A stretch of 64,000 bases of DNA from Paraburkholderia sp. BL10I2N1 (GTDB lineage Bacteria > Pseudomonadota > Gammaproteobacteria > Burkholderiales > Burkholderiaceae), in contig NZ_SNWA01000001.1 in assembly GCF_004361815.1 (NCBI RefSeq), positions 3,534,001 to 3,598,000 of the forward strand, read 5' to 3'. Shown piece by piece: positions 9,009 through 18,661 of this stretch. The notes below the pieces were generated by a model. It did not search any database and was not told the DNA's origin. It saw only the letters and a program-made list of their open reading frames with translations. The translations under genes were made by a program, and so were the position numbers. Position 1 is the first letter of the stretch, and each line of letters opens with the position of its first letter.

Positions 9009-10907
9009 ATGACGACTTATACGGAGTTCTATCGGCGTTCGATCGAAGAACCAGATGCTTTCTGGGCCGAGCAGGCCTCATTGATCGATTGGGAAAAGAC
9101 GTTCGAAAGAGTTCGCGACTATGGGTCGCCTCCATTCACGAGATGGTTTGTCGGAGGACTGACAAATCTCTGCCACAACGCAATTGATCGGCACCTAGCC
9201 AATCGTGCGAATCAAACCGCACTGATCTGGGTCTCTACTGAGACAGGGCAGGAAGAAACTTATAGCTTTAGTGACCTGCACGCGGAAGTGCAGACAATGG
9301 CTGCGATTATCTTGTCGCTAGGCGTGAAAAGGGGCGACCGGGTGTTGATCTACATGCCCATGATCCCGCAGGCTGTTTTTGCGATGTTGGCCTGCGCCCG
9401 TATCGGCGCCGTCCATTCGGTTGTATTTGGTGGATTTGCCAGTTCAAGCCTGGCCAGTCGCGTCGAAGACGCCAAGCCCACACTGATTGTCAGCGCCGAT
9501 GCTGGATGCCGTGCCGGGAAGGTCATTCCATATAAGCCACTACTGGATGAGGCCCTTGAACTTGTTTCGACACGGCCTGCCAAGGTTCTCATCGTCGACC
9601 GGGGACTCGCGCCGACTCCTATGCGCGCTCATAGAGACGAGTCTTACATCCCCTTGAGGCAGGAATTTCTTGGCGCCTCTGTCGCTTGCGAATGGTTAGA
9701 GTCCAGTTCTCCGAGCTACACGTTATATACCAGCGGCACAACAGGTACCCCGAAAGCCGTTCAACGGGACACTGGCGGATACTGCGTCGCGCTCGCGGCC
9801 AGCATGAAGCACATTTTTTGCGGCTCTCCCGGTGAGACGTTCTTCACAACGAGCGATATCGGTTGGGTGGTCGGCCACAGCTATATCGTTTATGGTCCTC
9901 TTATCGCGGGCATGGCAACCCTGCTCTACGAGGGACTGCCCACACGCCCGGACCCTGGCATCTGGTGGAGGCTTGTCGAGAAGTACAAGGTGACTACCAT
10001 GTTTAGCTCACCGACAGCCATCCGAGTGATGAAGCAACATGAAAATGAGTCGCTTTTCGAGGCCGATCTGTCCAGCTTGCGAAGTTTGTATTTGGCCGGT
10101 GAACCTCTAGATGCGCCAACAGGGAAATGGATAAATGGTGCCTTACGTAAACCAATTATCGACAACTATTGGCAGACCGAGTCTGGGTGGCCAATCCTTG
10201 CACTCGCGAATGGCGTCGAGAGCGCGGATAGTAAATTCGGGTCGCCTGGGCTACCAATGTACGGGTTTTCTGTACGCCTGATTGACGATGAAACGAGTGA
10301 GGAGATAACGGTCCCAAATCGAAAAGGCATTCTCATCATCGATGGGCCGCTTCCGCCCGGGTGCATTCAGACGATTGCGAACGACGATGAGCGTTTTGTG
10401 AAAACCTACTGGTCCAAGGTTCGTGGACGGTATGTCTATTCAACGTTCGATTGGGGCGTCCGGGACGAAGACGGCTATTACTTCATCCTTGGGCGCGCCG
10501 ATGATGTCATCAACGTAGCCGGCCATCGGCTCGGCACGCGGGAGATAGAAGAGAGTATTTCTGGCCACCCGAACGTCGCCGAGGCAGCCGTTGTCGGAGT
10601 TGCCGACTCCTTGAAAGGGCAGGTCGCTGTTGCATTTATAACGGTGAAGGATCGAAGTGCTGTCGCTACCAATGAGGGCGCGTCCGCGCAGAAACACGAG
10701 ATTCTGAAACTTGTCGAGCTCCGCCTCGGCGCTATAGCGCGCCCCGCACGGGTTCTTTTCGTTCCAGCTCTGCCAAAGACGCGATCAGGCAAGTTACTGC
10801 GCCGAGCGATTCAGGCAATCTGCGAGGGCCGGGAGCCAGGAAACATCACGACTATCGAAGACCCATCTGTACTGGAAGCAATTGCAGAGTCGGTCATTCC
10901 AACGTAA
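9009..10907 (+). CDS. prpE: Propionate/acetate-CoA ligase-like AMP-forming enzyme
   Basis: 632 residues, close to the usual 628-630 of PrpE. It activates short acyl acids to acyl-CoA through an acyl-adenylate. Visible motifs: an ACAS N-terminal domain (FYRRSIEEPDAFWAEQ), the A3 loop YTSGTTGTPK near residues 239-248, NYWQTESGWPI for A5, and the C-terminal PKTRSGKLLRR with the catalytic lysine near residue 594. The AT content looks higher than in the neighbouring genes. It is followed by a strong hairpin, so it is likely transcribed alone or as the last gene after the hydrolase. The symbol is by similarity; the exact acyl chain length is not fixed by sequence. Confidence 0.8.
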   Translation: MTTYTEFYRRSIEEPDAFWAEQASLIDWEKTFERVRDYGSPPFTRWFVGGLTNLCHNAIDRHLANRANQTALIWVSTETGQEETYSFSDLHAEVQTMAAIILSLGVKRGDRVLIYMPMIPQAVFAMLACARIGAVHSVVFGGFASSSLASRVEDAKPTLIVSADAGCRAGKVIPYKPLLDEALELVSTRPAKVLIVDRGLAPTPMRAHRDESYIPLRQEFLGASVACEWLESSSPSYTLYTSGTTGTPKAVQRDTGGYCVALAASMKHIFCGSPGETFFTTSDIGWVVGHSYIVYGPLIAGMATLLYEGLPTRPDPGIWWRLVEKYKVTTMFSSPTAIRVMKQHENESLFEADLSSLRSLYLAGEPLDAPTGKWINGALRKPIIDNYWQTESGWPILALANGVESADSKFGSPGLPMYGFSVRLIDDETSEEITVPNRKGILIIDGPLPPGCIQTIANDDERFVKTYWSKVRGRYVYSTFDWGVRDEDGYYFILGRADDVINVAGHRLGTREIEESISGHPNVAEAAVVGVADSLKGQVAVAFITVKDRSAVATNEGASAQKHEILKLVELRLGAIARPARVLFVPALPKTRSGKLLRRAIQAICEGREPGNITTIEDPSVLEAIAESVIPT

Positions 10908-10956
10908 GCGGCTCGCACCGGCCGTTATAGATGGTAAGTGTGTGAGACAGCAAAGT

Positions 10957-10987
10957 GGTGCCCATCATTGCTGATCTGATGGGCACC
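10957..10987 (+). terminator. Intrinsic terminator-like hairpin after the CoA ligase
   Basis: GGTGCCCATCA and TGATGGGCACC form a perfect 11-base stem around a 9-base loop, followed by CCCTTTGT. The T-run is weak, but stem strength and position 50 bases after the stop codon support a terminator. Confidence 0.55.
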
Positions 10988-11034
10988 CCCTTTGTCATAG
11001 TTTGAAGAGAAGAAGCCGGGCACCAAACGGGCCG

Positions 11035-11217
11035 CCAGAATCACGCGCGGAAGCTTCGTAAGGGATTGGCGGCAGCAGCTTGCGAACCGGGCGTATCAGT
11101 CGCGAAGCTGGCCCGGGAGAATGTCACAACGCGAAGATGCTGTTCAGCTGGCGAAAATATCTGGCCGAGCAGCAAGCCCGGTCTGCTGGGCTCATTCCGG
11201 TCGTATGGTAAGTGACA
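11035..11217 (+). mobile_element. IS66-type orfA (TnpA) remnant
   Basis: One frame reads ACEPGVSVAKLAREN and, after a one-base shift, the next reads NAKMLFSWRKYLAEQQARSA. This is the helix-turn-helix region of IS66-family accessory transposase orfA (usually PGVSVAxxAxxxGxNANxLxxWR). Both ends are missing. Only a scar remains; no inverted repeats were found. Confidence 0.55.
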
Positions 11218-11313
11218 CGGCGACGGAGGCCGTTGTATCAACTCCAGTAGAACCGCGAGCGCAAGAGAGGAACCTGCACATCATCAATATCATGACAATG
11301 GATGGAGACACGA

Positions 11314-12087
11314 ATGCAACTCAAAGATAAAGTAGCAGTTATCACCGGCGGAGACAGTGGAATAGGGCTAGCCTGCGCGCGTCTATTCCTTGCAGAGGGT
11401 GCCGACGTTGCGATCATCAGCAACAATTCTGAAACCCTCAGCGCTGCACAAAATCAGCTTGGTGCCAACGTAATGGCAATTCAGGCAGACGTCACGATCC
11501 CCAAGACCCTCGGCGCTGCGTTTGCAGAGGTTGGTGATCGGTTTGGCCATATCGATGTCCTGTTTGCAGGCGCTGGCGTTGCATCGACTACCCCTCTGGA
11601 CGGCGCGTCCGTTGAGACTGTTGAGCGCGTCCTCACGATAAATATTGCGGGCAGCTTCTATACCGTACAGGCCGCCCTTCCTCACTTGCGCTCTGGCGCA
11701 TCGATTATTCTCGTTGGCTCGGTCATGTCAACGATGGGATACGCCGGATTCGGTGTCTATGCCGCGAGTAAAGCCGGGATATCGGGGATGGCGCGCTCAT
11801 TGGCTTCAGAGTTAACACCTAGAGGCATCCGCGTAAACACGCTGGTTCCAGGCGCTACGCGAACTCCAATCTGGAACAGCCTGGCGCAAACGGAAGCCCA
11901 GGTGCAGGAAATCGAGCAGGGATTGATCAGAAGCATCCCGATTGGCCGGCTCAATAACGCAGAGGAGGTGGCCCACGCCGCGCTCTTCCTGGCTTCCGAT
12001 CGCTCAAGCAGCATGCGTGCGGCGGAGCTGGTTATCGACGGTGGTGCCACCGGTGCCCCCCAAGGCGCACCGGTATATCTAGCTTGA
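11314..12087 (+). CDS. SDR-family oxidoreductase
   Basis: About 257 residues. Rossmann motif TGGDSGIG at 11-18, catalytic Tyr149 and Lys153 in YAASK, serine in VGSVMS. The usual NNAG is replaced by AGAG, a variation seen in some SDRs. The start at 11314 is chosen because GGAG sits 6 bases upstream; an in-frame ATG at 11302 overlaps that site. A C-terminal LVIDGGATG matches the SDR cofactor end. It probably interconverts a hydroxyl and keto group of a catabolic intermediate; the substrate is unknown. Confidence 0.8.
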   Translation: MQLKDKVAVITGGDSGIGLACARLFLAEGADVAIISNNSETLSAAQNQLGANVMAIQADVTIPKTLGAAFAEVGDRFGHIDVLFAGAGVASTTPLDGASVETVERVLTINIAGSFYTVQAALPHLRSGASIILVGSVMSTMGYAGFGVYAASKAGISGMARSLASELTPRGIRVNTLVPGATRTPIWNSLAQTEAQVQEIEQGLIRSIPIGRLNNAEEVAHAALFLASDRSSSMRAAELVIDGGATGAPQGAPVYLA

Positions 12088-12476
12088 GTCACCCTCTTAT
12101 GTGACTTTGAGGATTGACTAAAGGTATGTGTCGCAGGCGAAGTTCGGCTTATGTTCTCGCCTGCGATCGGCATCGCAACCGCGCGACTCCCGATAACTAG
12201 ATAGTCGGCGAACCAGGGCCAAAATAAGGTCGATACTTACTTGCGCGGGAATGCGTGGGTTGCTTCCGTAAATGCCGATTTAAACGTACCGCATGTGGTG
12301 AGCCGCGCACACCAAAGATGCGTCGGAATTAATCAGCGTGCGCCCGAATTCATCTCTTTTTGCCGATCGTCGGCAGATCCGATGCATGGCGGCCTTTATC
12401 GAAATATCGGCACAAAGAAGCAAGCAGTATGGGTAATGACGTACTAATTAAGTATAACTAAATATGGAGATATAGG
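12088..12476. other. Intergenic region upstream of the outer-membrane protein
   Basis: 389 bases with no convincing gene. The last 60 bases become AT-rich (TAATTAAGTATAACTAAATATGGAG) and likely carry the promoter and ribosome binding site of the gene at 12477. Confidence 0.4.
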
Positions 12477-13379
12477 ATGAGGCGGAATGTGACGCCCGGC
12501 TTGGGCGCTCTGATGGTATGCGCGAGCATGGCATTAAGTTCGGTTGCGTTTGCCACGGAAGGGGGAAGCGATAACATCGGCGAAGGTGCCGAGGCGTTTT
12601 TCGCCGGCGCGTTGCCGCCAGCTGGCCTGTACGGCATCTTGTATTACTCGCATTACCATGCGTCGCACTTCAACGATTCGCACGGCAACAATTCGGTGCC
12701 GGGGTTTAAGCTCGACGCCGACTTGCTGATTCCTCGCACCGTATATATGTCGAATCTGTCGTTGCTGGGCGGACGCTACGGGGCCTACGCGGTACTGCCC
12801 GTGGCACGGCTTTCTCTGAGTGCAGGCGGGATGCCATTCGACCGAACCAGTCTCGGCGACCTGCTCGTCAGTCCGGCATTGATCGCGTGGGGAACCGGCG
12901 CGCTTCGGACTGCGGCGGCCATTGAGTTCGTACTGCCCACTGGTCAGTACGACAAGAACGCGGTTCTGAACACCGGCAAGAATTATTATACGGCGCGGCC
13001 GGTGTTCGCCGTGTCGTGGTTGCCGAACGAGAGGGTAGAACTGTCCGCGAAGGTGACCTACAGCTTCAATTCGCCGAACACCGACACGAACTATCACTCA
13101 GGGAACCTGTTCCACTTTGACTACTCGGCGAGCTATGCGGTCACGCCAGCGGCGCGCGTAGGAATTTCTGGCTATTTCATCAAGCAGATGACGGACGATG
13201 TACAAAACGGTCAATCGGTAGCCAGAGACGGATTTCGTGGGCAGGTCTTCGCGATGGGTCCCGGCTTACGCTATCAGTTCAGCAAGGTCAGCGTCGAGGC
13301 ACGCGTCGTGAAGGAGTTTTTCGTGCGGAATCGTCCGGCCGGGGAGGCGGTTTGGGCGAAGATGGTAGTGGCATTTTGA
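12477..13379 (+). CDS. MetA-type outer-membrane transporter (phenol meta-pathway protein family)
   Basis: 300 residues. A signal peptide is clear: MRRN, a hydrophobic run to about residue 26, and cleavage likely after AFA. The mature part has alternating beta-strand character and ends in a C-terminal Phe (VVAF), both typical of outer-membrane barrels. The pattern GGSDNIGEGAEAFFAGALPP and repeated Tyr-rich strands match the Phenol_MetA_deg family (COG4313), found beside aromatic and hydrocarbon catabolic genes and thought to take up hydrophobic substrates. It lies 54 bases before a GMC oxidoreductase, so the two are probably one operon. Confidence 0.8.
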   Translation: MRRNVTPGLGALMVCASMALSSVAFATEGGSDNIGEGAEAFFAGALPPAGLYGILYYSHYHASHFNDSHGNNSVPGFKLDADLLIPRTVYMSNLSLLGGRYGAYAVLPVARLSLSAGGMPFDRTSLGDLLVSPALIAWGTGALRTAAAIEFVLPTGQYDKNAVLNTGKNYYTARPVFAVSWLPNERVELSAKVTYSFNSPNTDTNYHSGNLFHFDYSASYAVTPAARVGISGYFIKQMTDDVQNGQSVARDGFRGQVFAMGPGLRYQFSKVSVEARVVKEFFVRNRPAGEAVWAKMVVAF

Positions 13380-13432
13380 CGGAAAAGAGCGATGTACAGG
13401 CTTGCGTATTACATAAGCATATGGAGACTTCG

Positions 13433-15100
13433 ATGACGAATGCCAACTCAGAAACAACACGCGACAGCGCGCCGCAGGCCTCGCCGAACCCGGAGTTCGA
13501 CTTCGACTGGGCGATCGTCGGGTCCGGATTCGGCGGAAGCGTCGCCGCTCTCCGGCTGACCGAGAAGGGGTACCGGGTGGGCGTGATCGAACGCGGACGT
13601 CGCTACGAGGACAGTGATCTACCCACTTCGACAAACGAGATCGAAAAGTTCGTCTGGGCTCCGGAGCAAGGGCTCTACGGCATCCTCCGAGATGTCGCGT
13701 ACCAACATGTCGAGACCGCCTCGCAGACGGGCGTAGGAGGTGGGAGCCTCATGTACGGGGGCGTGCTCTTCCGTGCGCAGAAGGGGTTCTACAACGCCCC
13801 CCAGTGGCGAGGCCTCGAGTCCTGGGAGGCGGCGCTCGACCCGCACTACGCCAAGGCGGAGTTCATGCTCGGCGTGCGGGAATCCCCGTGGGACTCGGTC
13901 TCGATCCAGCTGACCAAGCGCATCGGCGAGCACTTCGGGGTCTCCGACGGATTCAGGCTTGCGCCGACCGGCGTGTTCTTCGGCGAACCCGGCAAGACAG
14001 TGGATGATCCCTACTTCGGCGGCGAAGGACCTGCGCGGACCGGATGCAGACGTTGCGGCGATTGCATGATCGGATGCCGCACGGGCGCCGCGAACAGGCT
14101 GACGAAGAACTATCTCTGGTTCGCGGAGAAGCGGGGCGCCCGGATCATTCCGGAGCAGGAGGTCATCGACGTCCGGCCCCTCGGCGCAGCCGACGGCGCA
14201 GACGGGTACCGGCTGGTCGTAGAGCAGCGCAGCCCCGACGGGTCCCGCGCCCGCACTGAGTACACCGCTCGCGGCGTCGTCTTCGCCGGCGGAGCTATCG
14301 CAACCAACGAACTGCTCGCAGACTGCAAGTACCGTGGATCACTACCGCGGATCAGCGACAGACTCGGCCACCTGGTCCGCACGAACAGCGAGACCTTCCT
14401 CAGCGTCCAGTTCCCCCGGGATCTCGAGGCATGGCGCGACGTGACAGCGCCCAGCCGATTGATCTTCGACGGGGACACCCAGGTCGAACTCCTTACCGTC
14501 GGGAAGCATGCCGACGCATGGCAGGGCAAGTTCACCGTCCTCACAGGCAAGGGGAACATCCTCGTCCGTCGCGTCAAGTGGTTGACGAACGTCATCCTTC
14601 ACCCGAGACGGTGGAAGGCAACCAAGCAATCCGAGGGCTGGAGCGCCCGATCACTGGCGATGCTCGTCATGCAGCCTCGCGACAACGCGGTCCGGTTACG
14701 CGCGCAGAAGCGCAGCACCGGCACCGGCTACACGCTAGTCAGCGAGATCGATAAGTCCCGTCCCGCCCCGACATTCCTCTCTGTCGGGCACAAGGTCGCT
14801 AAGTGGCTCGCCGAGGAAACGGGTGGGGTTGCGGGCAGCACCCTGACCGAAGCCTTCCGCAACGCCCCGTGGACGGCGCACATCCTCGGCGGGGCGGTCA
14901 TCGGCTCGAACGCGACCACCGGCGTCATCGACGCGGAGCTGAAAGTGTTCGGTTACAAGAACATGATCGTCTGCGACGCCGCCGCGCTGCCCGCGAATCC
15001 CGGGGTCAACCCCGCGCTCACGATCACCGCGCTCGCCGAATACGCGATGGATCGGCTCCCACGCGCACCCGCGACGACGCCAGAGCCTGTGGAGGGGTGA
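13433..15100 (+). CDS. GMC-family FAD oxidoreductase, cholesterol-oxidase-like (copy 1)
   Basis: About 555 residues; start chosen at the ATG 6 bases after GGAG rather than upstream in-frame starts. The FAD-binding motif is GSGFGGSVAALRL near residues 24-36. A cysteine motif C-RR-C-GD-C-MIG-C lies near residues 205-215, just after DPYFGGEGP. The C-terminal GMC signature includes an active-site His in TAHILGG (near 482) and NPGVNPALTITALAE. Such enzymes oxidise alcohols, for example sterol 3-hydroxyls, with O2 or another acceptor. Codon use looks more actinobacterial than the second copy at 21730, and the proteins differ widely, so this copy may have come by transfer. It lies downstream of the outer-membrane protein. 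Confidence 0.85.
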   Translation: MTNANSETTRDSAPQASPNPEFDFDWAIVGSGFGGSVAALRLTEKGYRVGVIERGRRYEDSDLPTSTNEIEKFVWAPEQGLYGILRDVAYQHVETASQTGVGGGSLMYGGVLFRAQKGFYNAPQWRGLESWEAALDPHYAKAEFMLGVRESPWDSVSIQLTKRIGEHFGVSDGFRLAPTGVFFGEPGKTVDDPYFGGEGPARTGCRRCGDCMIGCRTGAANRLTKNYLWFAEKRGARIIPEQEVIDVRPLGAADGADGYRLVVEQRSPDGSRARTEYTARGVVFAGGAIATNELLADCKYRGSLPRISDRLGHLVRTNSETFLSVQFPRDLEAWRDVTAPSRLIFDGDTQVELLTVGKHADAWQGKFTVLTGKGNILVRRVKWLTNVILHPRRWKATKQSEGWSARSLAMLVMQPRDNAVRLRAQKRSTGTGYTLVSEIDKSRPAPTFLSVGHKVAKWLAEETGGVAGSTLTEAFRNAPWTAHILGGAVIGSNATTGVIDAELKVFGYKNMIVCDAAALPANPGVNPALTITALAEYAMDRLPRAPATTPEPVEG

Positions 15101-15731
15101 CGCTACACCGCCGAGCGCGAACCGGGCAAGAACCGGAAGGCGGGCCCCGGCACGAGCTCGCGCATGGGAAATTCAAGCGCCCTCCATCGGGGCCGGCCCG
15201 AGACCGAGCCAAGACCTGCGCAGAGAGCACGAAGTGCCCTGAGCCGGGCCCGCCAGCCGCCGCCCGGGCCTGTGCCACCAGTTCCCGGCCGGCTCTCGGC
15301 ATAGCTTTACCAACTTGCCTTACCGGGGCGAACTTCAGGATAAGCGGCTATCGCTCAGAAACCAGTCGACGGGTTTTGGGTGAGCTCAGTGAATCGGCGC
15401 CACGCGGCAAAGCGTTCGCAGAGTCGTTTGCGATACGACGAAGTTCGCAGCAGATGTCTTTCGAGCGCGAAGTGCCCCAGAAATACCTGCGTGCGTTTGC
15501 GCTCACGCTCACGAAGGCCCCGCATGCGGCGCTCGCGTTCACACGTAGGCTGATGACTGTTTTCTGCCCGGTTGTTTCACCGGGCAGCCGCCTTTGCGAA
15601 CACATGCTTGACGTTAGCCAGTTGGGGAATCTCCGCCTTTGCGGCTAGGTAGAAATTTCTTGCCAGTTGGCGCCGGCGCACAGATATGAGGCACGGGACC
15701 GATCTCACGCCTCATACGGATTGGACGAGTG
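15101..15731. other. Long intergenic region with one hairpin
   Basis: 630 bases with no recognisable gene. The first 200 are very GC-rich, resembling the preceding GMC gene, and may have arrived with it. Then composition shifts. A perfect 9-base stem (CTGCCCGGT/ACCGGGCAG, 15564-15587) is described separately. Short open frames here have no motif I know. Confidence 0.4.
15564..15587. terminator. GC-rich stem-loop, possible terminator
   Basis: CTGCCCGGT, loop TGTTTC, ACCGGGCAG: a perfect 9-base stem. No clear T-run follows on either strand, so factor-independent termination is uncertain. It lies between convergent genes, where a terminator is expected. Confidence 0.4.
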
Positions 15732-16456
15732 CTAAAACTTGTATCCGACGGATACAAACGAAATGATGGGATTAACCTTGAGCTTCGCACTGCTGGTCAC
15801 GGTACCCAGCTTCGACTGCGTTGTCAGCGTTGCCCGGACGGACAGCCACATATACGAAAGCGAGGCATCAACCGACCAATGTTGGGTAATGTTGTAGGTC
15901 AAGCCTGCGTTGATCACGGGTGCAAACGAGTGGCTCAGCTTGACGCTAGTCGGCCCCTCGAGAGCGGTCCCAAGGGTTGGCGAATATAAAAGCGCGCCGC
16001 TGGCCGCCGCGGGCTCAAGTTTCACGCCACTAAACCAGACGTAAGCTGCGCCTGCGGCAAGATACGGTCGAAGGTTACTCATGGCATCGTTGAAGTAGTA
16101 CTTCAGCAATATTGTCGGGCTCCACTCATATGCTGAGCCCGCCCGAGAGCGCTGAGCGACCCGGTCCCTGCTAGTCGAAACTTGGGCGGAATGCCGCCTA
16201 CCGCGGCGGTGGCGATGTGATCGGTAATAAAATATGTGGCGGCGAACCCGACCGTATCGGCATTGTCAACCGACGTGCCGGTGCCCGGCGCAGTGACGCT
16301 GGTACCAAGTGCGTTGATTGTGAGTGGTTCGCTGGAGTCCTGTGGCGCGAGATGGAACCAGCCTAAGTTCCCGACGAAATCTCCGGCGCTTTGCGCCTGG
16401 GCCGAAGTGCACGTTAGCAGTGCAGTGGCAACGGCAAAAATTCGTTTTTGCAACAT
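15732..16456 (-). pseudogene. OmpW-family outer-membrane protein, split by a one-base frameshift
   Basis: The first part starts MLQKRIFAVATALLTCTSAQAQ, a signal peptide, and runs to GGIPPKFRLAGTGSLSALGR. The second, in another frame, continues SAYEWSPTILLKYYFNDAMS, then LRPYLAAGAAYVWF and ends VGYKF with the terminal Phe of a barrel. This is the OmpW order, including the LKYYF and RPYxGxG blocks. Joining needs one extra base near 16134, at a GGGCGGGC run. OmpW is an eight-strand porin that moves small hydrophobic molecules, fitting the cluster. Either a real lesion or a sequencing indel. Confidence 0.75.
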
Positions 16457-16531
16457 CCTGTCTCCTCCGGTTTTACATTTATGGTGATGAGCTGAAACGG
16501 CAAAGCAACTGGGAGGTGGGACGCGAGGGCA

Positions 16532-16807
16532 CTATCGAAGGCGTTCTGTCACGTCGCAAACGTCCTCAATAAAGCGGCCCCGACGCGAGCCGGCGGCAAT
16601 TCGACTGCCTTCTGCGATGAAGCCTTCGCTCAGGGTGCCAAATAGCCCGCGATAGCACTCGATAACCTCATCCAGTGATTCGCACGCAGGCGGATCGTAG
16701 TGACGCACAATGCGGCGGGTTCCGGATTCTGTCGTGCGGTACACGGTGATCTGGTGATAGTTGCCCGCTGCGATCGCTTGCGCGATAGAGCGTCCCATTT
16801 TGACCAT
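16532..16807 (-). CDS. Small hypothetical protein
   Basis: About 91 residues starting MVKMGRSIAQAIAAGNYHQI, with GGAGG 5 bases upstream of the chosen ATG. It has mixed helix/strand character, an ITVYRTTESGTRR strand pair, and an acidic Glu-rich middle. No signal peptide or membrane segment. I do not recognise a family. It sits between an OmpW relic and a decayed oxidoreductase, both on the same strand. Confidence 0.5.
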   Translation of the reverse strand: MVKMGRSIAQAIAAGNYHQITVYRTTESGTRRIVRHYDPPACESLDEVIECYRGLFGTLSEGFIAEGSRIAAGSRRGRFIEDVCDVTERLR

Positions 16808-16899
16808 CATTGCCTCCTGTTTGGGGTTCAACGCTGACCAGCCTCTGATTCCAAGGCTGGTAGTCGAGGTTGTTTCTAGGGAGCTGGTGGCGCGTGTGG

Positions 16900-17760
16900 C
16901 TATCGCTCCCGTGTCGCGGAGTTGGTTGTTTCCGCGAACAGACGAGAAGTCGCCAAAGCCGGGGCGATGATCCGGGCGCGGAGCTTAGGACCGCAGAGAG
17001 CTGGCAACGGACACAGAACTGCGCATGCAGTGGGGCTGTGATGCCGTGAAGGGCCTCCTCGTTGGAAATGAACCGGGTCGAGCTTGATGCCGGCTGGGAA
17101 GTCGGGATCTACCTGCCGCCGGATCTCGGCGTAAGTGGCCAGCACGAAGAGACGCTGCTTTTCCGGACCGTGGTCGTGGCGGTTGTGAAGCGGCGATAGG
17201 ACCCGGCTGTCGAGATAACCGTGCGCGCCGCGGATTTGCACGCCGCTGAAGCCGGCTTTCTTGCGGATGACTGCATTGCTTCCGAAGCGCTGGATGATGT
17301 CGTCAATCTCGGCGATATAGGCTTCGGGTGGGGTGCAGAAGTACGCTGCCATGTCGCCATCGAACGGGATGGACGATGGGAAGAGACTGCCGAGATTCAG
17401 GCCTTTCGGCGACTGCTTTCCAGGATGGTCGAGCCGAACGCGGATCACCACTCCATGGTTGGTTACGCCGCGCACCCACTGCCGCAACACAGGCAGATCC
17501 GCTTCATTCTCAATCACCACGTTGCTGGGTGCGCCCACCGCGCGACGATCGGTCGTCCCGCTCCCCGTGATGACAGATTCAACGCCCGTCGCGGACCAGC
17601 GCAGGTGCAGGCCGACGAGTTTCGATGTCGGACGATTGTCGTAGGTGCCCAGCGTCTCTTTCACGGACGCCTTGGCGAGCCGGGTTCGGCGTACGCTGCC
17701 GTTCGGCAGGCGCAGAGGCTGAATCAACGAATCTATGTCAAGCGGAGAGCATTTGCGCAT
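16900..17760 (-). pseudogene. OYE-type NADH:flavin oxidoreductase, truncated and degraded
   Basis: The N-terminal 240 residues align with the complete enzymes at 23360 and 30754: LIQPLRLPNGSVRRTRLAK, ETLGTYDNRPTSKL, LDHPGKQSPKGLN, GFSGVQIRGAHGYL. Key positions are damaged: the catalytic His of QIHGAHGYL is Arg here (QIRGAHGYL), the RTDEWGGSPE loop is deleted, and after IKLDPVHFQRGG the frame runs into unrelated sequence, losing about 170 C-terminal residues. It cannot be an active ene-reductase. It is a third, dead copy of the long OYE in this cluster. Confidence 0.75.
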
Positions 17761-17880
17761 GGTGCATACTCGGAAGCTTCGAGGAAGCGGGACACCTGCC
17801 GGCCAGTGTCGGAATCACCAGATGTCACGCGTGGGCACGTGCATGTGTATAAGTCTGATATCGAGGGCGGTCGAGATGTG

Positions 17881-17925
17881 CTATACGAATCGTATAGTAG
17901 TATGATTATACTAAATGTATAGTAT
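17881..17925. promoter_or_regulatory. Tandem inverted repeats (operator-like)
   Basis: CTATACGA-A-TCGTATAG (17881-17897) is a perfect 8+8 palindrome. A second, ATACTA-6-TAGTAT (17908-17925), follows. Both share the ACTATAC/GTATAGT core with the palindromes at 19780-19824, so one regulator probably binds all four. They lie upstream of the degraded OYE gene. Confidence 0.55.
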
Positions 17926-17999
17926 GTTAAACCCACAACCGACTGCCGCGGGGCGAGCCTATATGAGCGCCGCTTGTCGCTCCGGCTCGGTAGATTACG

Positions 18000-18570
18000 G
18001 TCGAATCTTGTGATCCTGTGAATCAGGATGAATGCCGAAATGCTCGACGAACCTGCGCTCGATCCTTGGAATTATTGAAGTTCTGAACGAGGTAGGCACG
18101 ACGTCGCGGACTTGGATCCCTTGCGACTCCCCGGCCAGACTGTTGCTTCGACGAAGTTGCGCGCCCGGGACGCCAGGGTGGCGCATGTCCACATCGGCGG
18201 TACCCCTAGATGGCGGCGACCGGGAATGCGTGCACCAATCTGCCCGCAATCACTTCACGACGAAAATTGCCAGATAGATGCAGTTGAGTTCGCCGCCGAT
18301 GCCGACTGTCTCCAGGCCGTGGGCAGCAGCTTTTGCTCGGGCGGGTCGACGTGCTCGATGCCGGCATTGTTTGCCGGCAGATGGAGTCTTTCGTCATTGC
18401 CCTGCAATGAACCTGAAAGCGCCCGCGAGCGACGCAGCATCGCTAATATCCAGCGTCGGCGAAGCCGCCAACCTGGGCCACAGTTTCGCTTCGAGCGCGT
18501 TCAATGCGGCGGGCTGAATATACGGCTGATCACAATTCGCCACCAGGCGGCGGCAGAAGGGTACGCCGTT
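18000..18570 (-). pseudogene. SDR-family remnant with several frameshifts
   Basis: Minus-strand pieces in successive frames read LAASPTLDISDAASLAGAFR, then DERLHLPANNAGIEHVDPPE, then GGELNCIYLAIFVVK, and finally ESQGIQVRDVVPTSFRTSII. These match the order of an SDR: the D-I-S/D-V-T turn, the NNAGI motif, the central helix, and the G-I-R-V-N-x-V-x-P-T-x-x-x-T-x-x region. The N-terminal Rossmann motif and the YxxxK are lost. Frame changes near 18395 and 18300 are required. It is a fossil between the HxlR gene and the operator repeats. Confidence 0.5.
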
Positions 18571-18661
18571 GTCCGCTCTCGCGCCGGTGGCAAGGCAAAC
18601 CTGCTCACGCGCGCCACGCCCGATTCGCAGTGTGCGGATGCAGGTAGGGCGAGGTAACGCA

